In this document: in pieces, positions 9,467-15,649 of the stretch
How positions within the stretch are numbered: the first letter of the stretch is position 1
Layout of the letters: each line of letters starts with the position of its first letter
From: CAZBGR01 sp964491535
Lineage (GTDB): Bacteria; Bacillota_I; Bacilli_A; RF39; UBA660
NCBI GenBank assembly: GCA_964491535.1
Contig: CAZBGR010000001.1
Coordinates: 6,199 to 70,198, forward strand
Direction of reading: 5' to 3'
DNA length: 64,000 nt
Notes under the pieces: generated by a model
What the model was told of the DNA's origin: nothing
Seen by the model: the letters and a program-made list of their open reading frames with translations, nothing else
Databases searched by the model: none
Made by a program: the position numbers and the translations under genes

Positions 9467-9513
9467 ATATTAAATATTACCAACTTTTATTTTAAAACAT
9501 AATTTTAATTTTT

Positions 9514-9555
9514 AAAAAAAGAGCCCGTTAGATAAATTAAATATCTTTTAGGCTC
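9514..9555 (-). terminator. Terminator of the bacteriocin operon
   Basis: GAGCC pairs with GGGCTC across a loop that contains an inner AGATA...TATCT stem, followed by TTTTTTT. It lies nine bases after the second precursor peptide gene. Confidence 0.8.
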
Positions 9556-9563
9556 AGTTATTA

Positions 9564-9731
9564 TTATAACGGACATAAAGTTGAAGAAGTCACTCTTCTA
9601 ATAGCTGTTCCAAGAGCTCTTCCTAACTCTAGGATAACTGATATTCCTTTGACAAGTGAATTAATTAATGTTCCTGAGATAGTTAAACCACCAATTATCG
9701 ATAATAATTCTTGATTATTTAATTTTGTCAT
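9564..9731 (-). CDS. Double-glycine bacteriocin precursor, peptide B
   Basis: A 55-codon gene. The leader MTKLNNQELLSIIGG is a textbook double-glycine leader (consensus LSxxELxxIxGG), predicting cleavage after Gly15 by the adjacent C39 peptidase. The 40-residue mature peptide begins LTISGTLINSLVKG, contains a GxxxG (GRALG), a basic AIRR motif and a single cysteine three residues from the end (LCPL). It is cationic and amphipathic, as expected for a class II bacteriocin that permeabilises membranes. The ATG is preceded by GTGAT, which pairs with the distal part of the anti-SD. An in-frame stop lies just upstream. It is the last gene before a strong terminator. The assignment rests on leader, size and neighbours; activity is inference. 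Confidence 0.85.
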   Translation of the reverse strand: MTKLNNQELLSIIGGLTISGTLINSLVKGISVILELGRALGTAIRRVTSSTLCPL

Positions 9732-9843
9732 TTTATCACTAGTATATTAACATTAGCTTAAAATAAGAGAGAATTATTTTAAATAAACTAACCTAATATA
9801 CCTCCTCCTTTTTAGATATTTCTCTCATAATTAAATATTTTTA

Positions 9844-9981
9844 TTAATTACATTTTAAAGGTCTAATAAAGCCATCAATTACTCCAATTATAAAAGTAAT
9901 TCCACCTACAATACCCATTACTAGCCAAGCACTTATTCCACCTTGAATAGCTAATAATTCATCTTTAGTTAATACCTTCAT
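9844..9981 (-). CDS. Double-glycine bacteriocin precursor, peptide A
   Basis: A 45-codon gene starting two bases after the exporter stop codon, with its binding site (AAGGAG) inside the end of the exporter gene. The leader MKVLTKDELLAIQGG is 15 residues, aligned position by position with the leader of peptide B. The mature peptide (30 residues) starts ISAWLVMG, has GxxGG and GxxxG (GVIDG) motifs and ends with FIRPLKCN, again a single cysteine near the C-terminus. GxxxG motifs in two co-encoded peptides are the hallmark of two-peptide (class IIb) bacteriocins, whose helices pack together in the target membrane. Function is inferred from these features; no immunity gene is visible beside it. 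Confidence 0.87.
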   Translation of the reverse strand: MKVLTKDELLAIQGGISAWLVMGIVGGITFIIGVIDGFIRPLKCN

Positions 9982-9983
9982 CT

Positions 9984-12071
9984 TCAACTCCTTTCATTCT
10001 TAATTATATTTATTAATTTTTTATTATCTAAAATCAACTGTTTATCAAATAAATCACTATTAGTTAAACGATGTGACATCACTATAATTATTTTATCTTT
10101 GAATATCTTAAATATATTTTTTAAAATTTTTCTTTCTAATTCAACACTTATTTCATTCATTGTTTCATCAAAAATATAAATATCAGCTTTTTTTAGTAGG
10201 CTTCTAGCTATAATTATTCTTTGTTTTTCACCACCCGAGATATTAGTTCCATTTTCTTCAATTAAATAATTAAAATCAAGGTGACGTTCCTTTAAGATTT
10301 CATCTACATAAGTTAGTTTACTAATTTTATAAATTTCTTTTAATTTTAGTTTCCGATCTAAAATTAAATTATTATAAATAGAATCAGTAAAGATTATTTC
10401 GTGTTGAGAAACATAACAAATATTATCCCGAATAGATTTTAAATTATACTCATTTATATCCTTATTATTAATGCTAATCATTTTATCACTGACTAAATAA
10501 TATCTAAATAATATTTTAGCTAAAGTTGATTTACCACTCCCACTTTTACCAGTAATCAAAACTTTTTCTCCTTGGTTAATTGTTAAATCAATATCTTTAA
10601 AAACTTGCTTAAAATCATCATAACTAAAAGATAACTTGTTAAAAATAATATCACCTAATAATCGTTCTTTAAGACCAACTTTTTCTTCGGCTTTAACTTC
10701 ATATAATTCATTAATTCTTTTTAAAGAGTTAAAAGCGTTTTTTATTAGTGGTTCTAAATCAAAAATATTTTTAATAGGTTCTAAAAAATATAATAAAAGA
10801 GAATTAAATAAAATTAATTGACTTAAACTTATTTGTTGATAATAAATAAGAAAACTACCACTTAACAAAATTAAGTTAAAGCCTATAAAAATAATTAAGT
10901 TTTTCAAATTTTGTTGCCTATTATAAAGATTATCAAAATGGAAATGGTTATCAATTAATTTATCATATTTATCCTTAGCTTTCTTTAAAACAATATTTTC
11001 AATACTTAAGCCTTTAACAGTATCAATCCCGCTTATAGCTTCTACTAAATAAGAAGTAACTAAAGCATGATTTTCTTGATTCTTGACAATATAATCTTTT
11101 ATTAACGGATTATAAATTAAAACAATAACTAAGTATAATAAAACTATTAAAAGGGATATAAAAAATAATAAATGATTAATAAAATAAAGAACAACTAAGG
11201 CAAAAATGATTAACATAAAATCTACTAAAATCATCATTGATAAACGACTTATAAATTCTCTAACATAACTTAAATCATAAAGACGGGCAATAATATCTCC
11301 TGTTTGCCTACTATGATAATATTGATAAGGAAGGAAAATAAGCTGATGATAAGTTTTAGCCATTAACTCTTTGTCTACTTTTTTATTGATATATATTAAT
11401 AGCTTATTACGAATAAAATCACTACTTATTTTTAAAAGGACAATTAAACTAAAAAAAAGAAATAAATAATATAAACTTTTAGGTTGCCAATAAATATTAT
11501 CAGCTATTATTTTTAAATACCAAGTATTTATAATATTAAAAATAATAAATAAAATTGATAAGCCTAAAATAATAATTAAGGATTTAAAATGGGGCAACAT
11601 TAAGTTTTTAATTAAGCCTAAAAGAGGCCGATCAGGATTAAGATAAGCAATCTTTTTTATTGGTTTTAAGGTAATAATAACTTTAGACCATAACTCAATA
11701 AATTCTTCAAAATGATAGTTTTTTATTCCAACAGCTGGATCACCAACCGTAATAATTCTTTTAGGATAATTTATCTTAATAATAACCACATAATGATGAT
11801 AAGATTTATCAATAATTAAATGGGCTATAGCCGGAGTTGGAATATTGCTTAACTGATCAAAACGATATCCTTCTGCTTTAAAGCCTAACTTTTTAGCAGC
11901 TTCTATTAAATGATAAGCATCGGTTCCTTGATTAGTAGTTTTAGTCAAATCTCTTAAATAAGTAAGTGAATTATTGCCACCATACATTTTAATAATTGAA
12001 AGTAAACAAGCCACTCCACAATCAGTTATATTATCCTGCTTTACAAACTTATAACGCTTAATTATCTTCAC
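9984..12071 (-). CDS. Peptidase-containing ABC transporter (C39, bacteriocin processing and export)
   Basis: A 695-residue PCAT. The N-terminal C39 cysteine peptidase (about 1-140) shows the oxyanion Gln12, catalytic Cys18 (QDNITDCGVACL), His92/93 (SYHHYVVI) and Asp111 (VGDPA). A six-helix membrane domain follows (about 160-440), then an ATPase with Walker A TGKSGSGKST, signature ISGGEKQR, Walker B IYIFDE and the H-loop MSHR. Such proteins remove double-glycine leaders and export the peptide. Peptides A and B follow on the same strand. The start is uncertain: the GTG at 12071 is itself the last G of the binding site AAGGAGG, while in-frame ATA (12065) and ATT (12062, giving MKRYKFVKQ) lie at normal spacing and no ATG occurs before the active site. 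Confidence 0.95.
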   Translation of the reverse strand: MKIIKRYKFVKQDNITDCGVACLLSIIKMYGGNNSLTYLRDLTKTTNQGTDAYHLIEAAKKLGFKAEGYRFDQLSNIPTPAIAHLIIDKSYHHYVVIIKINYPKRIITVGDPAVGIKNYHFEEFIELWSKVIITLKPIKKIAYLNPDRPLLGLIKNLMLPHFKSLIIILGLSILFIIFNIINTWYLKIIADNIYWQPKSLYYLFLFFSLIVLLKISSDFIRNKLLIYINKKVDKELMAKTYHQLIFLPYQYYHSRQTGDIIARLYDLSYVREFISRLSMMILVDFMLIIFALVVLYFINHLLFFISLLIVLLYLVIVLIYNPLIKDYIVKNQENHALVTSYLVEAISGIDTVKGLSIENIVLKKAKDKYDKLIDNHFHFDNLYNRQQNLKNLIIFIGFNLILLSGSFLIYYQQISLSQLILFNSLLLYFLEPIKNIFDLEPLIKNAFNSLKRINELYEVKAEEKVGLKERLLGDIIFNKLSFSYDDFKQVFKDIDLTINQGEKVLITGKSGSGKSTLAKILFRYYLVSDKMISINNKDINEYNLKSIRDNICYVSQHEIIFTDSIYNNLILDRKLKLKEIYKISKLTYVDEILKERHLDFNYLIEENGTNISGGEKQRIIIARSLLKKADIYIFDETMNEISVELERKILKNIFKIFKDKIIIVMSHRLTNSDLFDKQLILDNKKLINIIKNERS

Positions 12072-12130
12072 CTCCTTATTTTATATATTCTTTTTTTAAA
12101 AAAGGATTTCTACTAAAAATATTAAATAAA

Positions 12131-12157
12131 AAAAAGACTTATCAAAATAAAGTCTTT
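12131..12157 (-). terminator. Terminator after tRNA-Arg(UCU)
   Basis: AAAGACTT and AAGTCTTT pair across an ATTTTGAT loop, followed by a T run, directly downstream of the tRNA. Confidence 0.75.
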
Positions 12158-12168
12158 ACTATTCATTA

Positions 12169-12245
<77 letters not shown>

Positions 12246-12268
12246 AAAGTATTAAGAAAAGCATTTAC

Positions 12269-12297
12269 ATTATACCTTAAAAAAAAAATTGATTCAA
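12269..12297 (-). promoter_or_regulatory. Sigma-A promoter of tRNA-Arg, overlapping the gerM terminator
   Basis: TTGAAT (12297-12292), a 17-base spacer and TATAAT (12274-12269). The -35 box is part of the 3' arm of the gerM terminator stem, so termination and re-initiation share the same bases. Confidence 0.75.
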
Positions 12298-12313
12298 CAC
12301 TTTGAATCAATTT
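12281..12313 (-). terminator. Terminator of gerM
   Basis: AAATTGATTCAA and TTGAATCAATTT form a 12-bp stem with a short loop, followed by about ten T residues. Confidence 0.85.
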
Positions 12314-12336
12314 CAATAAAGATAATATAAGAAACT

Positions 12337-13302
12337 TTAATCAGTCGTATATAAAACACTTTTATCAACTTCTTCATTTTCTACTAAAAAGATTACTTCT
12401 GACACCTTATAATTATCACCTATTGATAAAGCTATTGAATAAATTACTTCTTCTAATATTTTTTTGTTCTTAATATCATCTAAAATAAAACTATTAAAAT
12501 TAAGCGATAATGTTTGATCAGTTGTTTCATAACTAAGCAATTTAACATTAGTATTTAAAAAACTCATTAAATTAGTTTCATATATTGGTCCCCCTGTTAA
12601 TTCGTCAATAATAATTTTTATTTTATCACGATCATCATTTATATATTTAGTAACTGGTATATAATAATAATTTTCGTTATGTTTCCCTATATAATAAACA
12701 GTCGCGAAATTAATATTAGCTAATCTTTCTAAATCATAAACCTTATTAATACCATAATCTCTATCTAATAAACTAGGTAACCTTTTTTGACTTTGAGGAA
12801 GAATTGTTAATAACTCTCCATTAATATAAATCAAAAGCCCATTAACCTCTTTTAAACTAGTCAAACTATAAGTAAGAGCTTCAATAACTTTTTCTTCTAA
12901 TTCTTTTTTTACCTCTAAAAATTCCTTAGAAAAATTTATTTTAACTATTCCTTCATCATTTAAAGTAATTCCAATTATTTTAGTGTCACTTGGGATAATT
13001 GCCCTAAAACCATTAGGAATACCACTTTCCTTTTTGCCATCAATAATCAAAAAGTCTACTAATTCTCTTATTTTAGCTTCAGTAGTTTGACCAACTAATA
13101 ATATATTAGCGCGCCCAATATAGTTATTTGAATCTAATAAATAAACTTCATGAGGATAATGGCCACTTACATATTCTATCTTTATATTATCCTTCAAATC
13201 ATAAATTTGCTTTTCGTTTTTCGGAAAAATAGTAAACAAAAATAAAAGTAACAATATAACGGTTGCAAAAGTTATCCGTTGAATTGATGTCTCTTTTAGC
13301 AT
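12337..13302 (-). CDS. gerM: GerM-like sporulation/germination protein (two GerMN domains)
   Basis: A 321-residue protein with an N-terminal membrane anchor (about 11-27) and two GerMN-type repeats. The first contains DGIxKVNFSKEFL-like sequence (EGIVKINFSKEFLEV). The second has the same fold signature around TDQTLSLNFNSFIL. GerM is needed for sporulation and germination in Bacillus and helps stabilise the SpoIIIAH/SpoIIQ channel in the mother cell-forespore space. Its neighbours gerE and spoIIIAH lie just upstream. A weak sigma-E-like pair (TCATTAT, 14 bases, CATAAGAT) precedes it. It ends in a strong terminator. Confidence 0.85.
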   Translation of the reverse strand: MLKETSIQRITFATVILLLLFLFTIFPKNEKQIYDLKDNIKIEYVSGHYPHEVYLLDSNNYIGRANILLVGQTTEAKIRELVDFLIIDGKKESGIPNGFRAIIPSDTKIIGITLNDEGIVKINFSKEFLEVKKELEEKVIEALTYSLTSLKEVNGLLIYINGELLTILPQSQKRLPSLLDRDYGINKVYDLERLANINFATVYYIGKHNENYYYIPVTKYINDDRDKIKIIIDELTGGPIYETNLMSFLNTNVKLLSYETTDQTLSLNFNSFILDDIKNKKILEEVIYSIALSIGDNYKVSEVIFLVENEEVDKSVLYTTD

Positions 13303-13347
13303 ACAAACCTCCCAATATCATCTTATGTTAAATTGATTTAAATAATG

Positions 13348-13374
13348 AAAAAAGTCGTTTGTTTACGACTTTTT
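13348..13374 (-). terminator. Terminator of gerE
   Basis: AAAAAGTCGT and ACGACTTTTTT form a ten-base-pair stem with a short A-rich loop, overlapping the gerE stop and followed by T residues. Confidence 0.8.
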
Positions 13375-13579
13375 ATATGGAAATCTCTCCTAGTTTTATT
13401 AATTCAACAACCGCTTGGGCACGACCCTTAACTCCTAACTTTTGCATAGCATTAGAAATATGGTTACGAATCGTTTTTTCACTTATATTTAAAGAAATAG
13501 CAATCTCTTTAGTTGATTTATTTAATATTAACAATTCAAATATTTCTTTTTCCCTTTTGGTTAGTATTCCCTTTTTCAT
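13373..13579 (-). CDS. gerE: GerE, LuxR-type late mother-cell transcription factor
   Basis: A 68-residue stand-alone LuxR/FixJ helix-turn-helix protein. It reads LTKREKEIFELLILNKSTKE, then ISEKTIRNHISNAMQKLGVK and GRAQAVVELIKLGE, nearly the same as B. subtilis GerE (74 residues). GerE acts with sigma-K in the mother cell to time late coat genes. The ATG at 13579 is chosen for its GTGAGGATC binding site seven bases upstream; an earlier ATG has none. A strong match to a sigma-K promoter lies at 13627-13654, the same control as in Bacillus. Confidence 0.95.
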   Translation of the reverse strand: MKKGILTKREKEIFELLILNKSTKEIAISLNISEKTIRNHISNAMQKLGVKGRAQAVVELIKLGEISI

Positions 13580-13626
13580 CTTGATCCTCACTTTCTTTAG
13601 CAGAGGTGGTTTATATTTACTCATAA

Positions 13627-13654
13627 TATTGTATGTGAAAATCAAATTTAAGTG
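13627..13654 (-). promoter_or_regulatory. Candidate sigma-K promoter of gerE
   Basis: CAC (13654-13652), a 16-base spacer and CATACAATA (13635-13627), an exact CATAnnnTA -10 box. The predicted start would give a 5' leader of about 40 bases. gerE is sigma-K dependent in B. subtilis. Confidence 0.65.
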
Positions 13655-13727
13655 AATTGTTTAACCTAATAGTAAAAGAAAAAAGCATTTAAAATACTTG
13701 TTAATAATTTAGTTAACTTTAGTTTGT

Positions 13728-14222
13728 TTAGGATTGAAATTTTACTGAAATATATACTTTATCATTAAATTCTTCTTGGATACTTCGCATTATATCATTA
13801 GCTAACTTATAATCATGTTTATCACTAGCTACTACTACCCGAACTTGATTATTATCTATTTTAATAAATGAATTTAATTGAAACTGTTCTTTAATTTTAC
13901 CTTCAAAAGTTTCTTCTTTTCCTTTTAAAACATCTAATAGTTTTAATTGTTCATAAGCATTATTCTTTTCTTCAACACTAGCTTCAATATTAGTTAAAAC
14001 CATTTTTAAATCTTTCATCGTATTAATACGCTCTTCTTCACTTTCAACTCTTAAAGCAGTTAAAATAACACTCTCTTCAATCGTTACTTTATCTTGATCT
14101 TGATAAGTAGATCCCCCATTATTAGTAAATAATAATTCTGAAGGCATGGTAATATAATAAACACTTAATACTAAAATTAAACTAAATAAAGTTAAAAACC
14201 ATAAACTTTGCTTATTAATCAT
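13728..14222 (-). CDS. spoIIIAH: SpoIIIAH, mother-cell half of the forespore channel
   Basis: A 164-residue protein with a short cytoplasmic tail, one membrane helix (about 8-26; LWFLTLFSLILVLSVYYIT) and an extracellular ring-building (YscJ/FliF-like) domain ending in VRVVVASDKHDY and KVYISVKF. SpoIIIAH binds SpoIIQ from the forespore and forms the ring of the feeding tube. In Bacillus it is the last gene of spoIIIAA-AH, next to efp. Here it is near efp but the other seven spoIIIA genes are absent between them. The ATG has a binding site in AAAGGGGTACTT. Confidence 0.88.
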   Translation of the reverse strand: MINKQSLWFLTLFSLILVLSVYYITMPSELLFTNNGGSTYQDQDKVTIEESVILTALRVESEEERINTMKDLKMVLTNIEASVEEKNNAYEQLKLLDVLKGKEETFEGKIKEQFQLNSFIKIDNNQVRVVVASDKHDYKLANDIMRSIQEEFNDKVYISVKFQS

Positions 14223-14280
14223 AAGTACCCCTTTGTCCTTTCTAATAAATTATATTGTAAATTAAAATATTTATGACAAG

Positions 14281-14299
14281 AAAAAAAGGCCAAAGGCCT
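14281..14299 (-). terminator. Terminator after the 177-residue protein gene
   Basis: AAGGCC-TTT-GGCCTT followed by T residues, immediately at the stop codon of the upstream gene. Confidence 0.75.
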
Positions 14300-14832
14300 T
14301 ATTTGTATTTTTTAAGATATTCCTTTATTTTAGCTTGTTTTATTTCATAATTTGTTAGTCTAGAAGTCTCATCCTTAAAGAAATTAAGCCGATTATTTTG
14401 TAATAATGTTTTTAATTCCTCTTTTCTTTGTTTCTTATTTGGATATTGTTTAAGATAATTAATTATATCTGAAATCTCAGTAGTTTCACGATATTCTTCA
14501 GGACTATCTTCAATAAAATCTAAAAAACGATCATCTTCAAAAGTAAAACACCTTATCTTATTTTTTAATAACGATGCGCTATACAAATCAATTATTGATT
14601 GTAATCTATTTTGACTTCTAATTACCTTTTTTTCTTGATCAACTAATCTTAAATCAATAATTGGAATCTTAACCCCAGTACGTATTTCAAGAGTAGGATT
14701 AAAAAACATACCCTCTTCAACTCTAAAAATAATAGGTGTATAATCAATTACCTTTAAAGGATGTTGTTTTTCTAAATATTCGCTAACAAAACGATCAGTC
14801 AACACTAAATGACCTTTATAATATTTTTCCAT
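14299..14832 (-). CDS. Conserved-looking protein of unknown function
   Basis: A 177-residue soluble protein (starting MEKYYKGHLVLTDRFVSEYL) rich in charged residues, with no signal peptide or membrane helix. The C-terminal third is basic and probably helical (KQYPNKKQRKEELK, ending EYLKKYK). I do not recognise the family. It occupies the position between efp and spoIIIAH where Bacillus has spoIIIAA-AG, but has no visible similarity to those proteins. It has its own terminator, so it is probably co-transcribed with efp rather than with spoIIIAH. Confidence 0.7.
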   Translation of the reverse strand: MEKYYKGHLVLTDRFVSEYLEKQHPLKVIDYTPIIFRVEEGMFFNPTLEIRTGVKIPIIDLRLVDQEKKVIRSQNRLQSIIDLYSASLLKNKIRCFTFEDDRFLDFIEDSPEEYRETTEISDIINYLKQYPNKKQRKEELKTLLQNNRLNFFKDETSRLTNYEIKQAKIKEYLKKYK

Positions 14833-14883
14833 TTTTAAATTCCACCTTAAGTTTATAACATAAAAACTAATATAAGTTTTTAA

Positions 14884-15441
14884 TTATTTTCGAGATATAT
14901 ATTTCCCATCTTTGGTTGAAATAATAACTATATCTCCCTGTTCAATGAATAAAGGAACTCTAAGACTTAAACCTGTTTCTAAAACAGCATCTTTAGTAGC
15001 ATTACTAACTGTATTACCCTTAATAGCTGGTTCTGTATCATTGACAATTAATTCTATCTTTTCAGGTAAATTAAGTGCTATTATTTCATTATCATAAGAA
15101 ACTACTTCAACCTCACCATTTTCTTTTAAATACTTTAAAACATCTTTTACTTTATCTTTAGTTAAAGAAATTTGTTCATAAGTATCTTTATCCATAAAAA
15201 CATATTCCTCTTCAGTATTATATAAATATTGCATTTGTTTTTTAGTAACTAAAGCTCGCTCTACTTTAATTCCGGCATTAAAAGTATAATCAATAATACT
15301 TTTTGTTTTTAAATTCTTTAATTTAGTTCTAACAAAGGCTCCACCTTTGCCAGGTTTAACATGTAAAAATTCCAATATTTGAAAAAGATTACCATCTAAT
15401 AAAATAGTTATTCCTATTTTAAAATCATTAACATTTATCAT
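14884..15441 (-). CDS. efp: Elongation factor P
   Basis: A 185-residue, three-domain EF-P. It begins MINVNDFKIGITILLDGNLF and has the tip loop KPGKGGAFVRTKLKN, where the lysine that can be modified (GKGG) is present, plus the OB-fold C-terminal signature ending VISTKDGKYISR. EF-P rescues ribosomes stalled at polyproline. It follows rpmG closely. Length and domain order are standard. Confidence 0.97.
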   Translation of the reverse strand: MINVNDFKIGITILLDGNLFQILEFLHVKPGKGGAFVRTKLKNLKTKSIIDYTFNAGIKVERALVTKKQMQYLYNTEEEYVFMDKDTYEQISLTKDKVKDVLKYLKENGEVEVVSYDNEIIALNLPEKIELIVNDTEPAIKGNTVSNATKDAVLETGLSLRVPLFIEQGDIVIISTKDGKYISRK

Positions 15442-15455
15442 CCTTTAACTCCTTA

Positions 15456-15620
15456 TTATTTTTCCTCTTTATGAATAGTTACTTTTCGACAATGACGACA
15501 ATATTTTTTTAATTCCAATCGTTCTGTGGTATTTTTTTTATTTTTACTAGTTCGATAATTCTTTCTATTACAAATAGTGCATTCTAAAGTTACTAATTCA
15601 CGATTAACGGCTTTGGCCAT
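15456..15620 (-). CDS. rpmG: 50S ribosomal protein L33
   Basis: A 54-residue protein (MAKAVNRELVTLECTICNRK at the start) with a complete zinc ribbon: C14-x2-C17 and C41-x2-C44. This marks the zinc-binding C+ form of L33. The ATG at 15620 has a strong AAGGAGG binding site. It lies between the class B PBP gene and efp on the same strand. Confidence 0.95.
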   Translation of the reverse strand: MAKAVNRELVTLECTICNRKNYRTSKNKKNTTERLELKKYCRHCRKVTIHKEEK

Positions 15621-15649
15621 ACTTATATCCTCCTTGCCTCAATATTATA

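Noticed and set aside
9780..9815. A third precursor peptide after the strong AGGAGGAGG site between peptides A and B
   Set aside because: No ATG, GTG or TTG at usable spacing; the following frames stop within a few codons.
13359..13655. Plus-strand frame opposite gerE
   Set aside because: Antisense to a clear gerE gene and its promoter, no binding site, and composition reflects the gerE codons.
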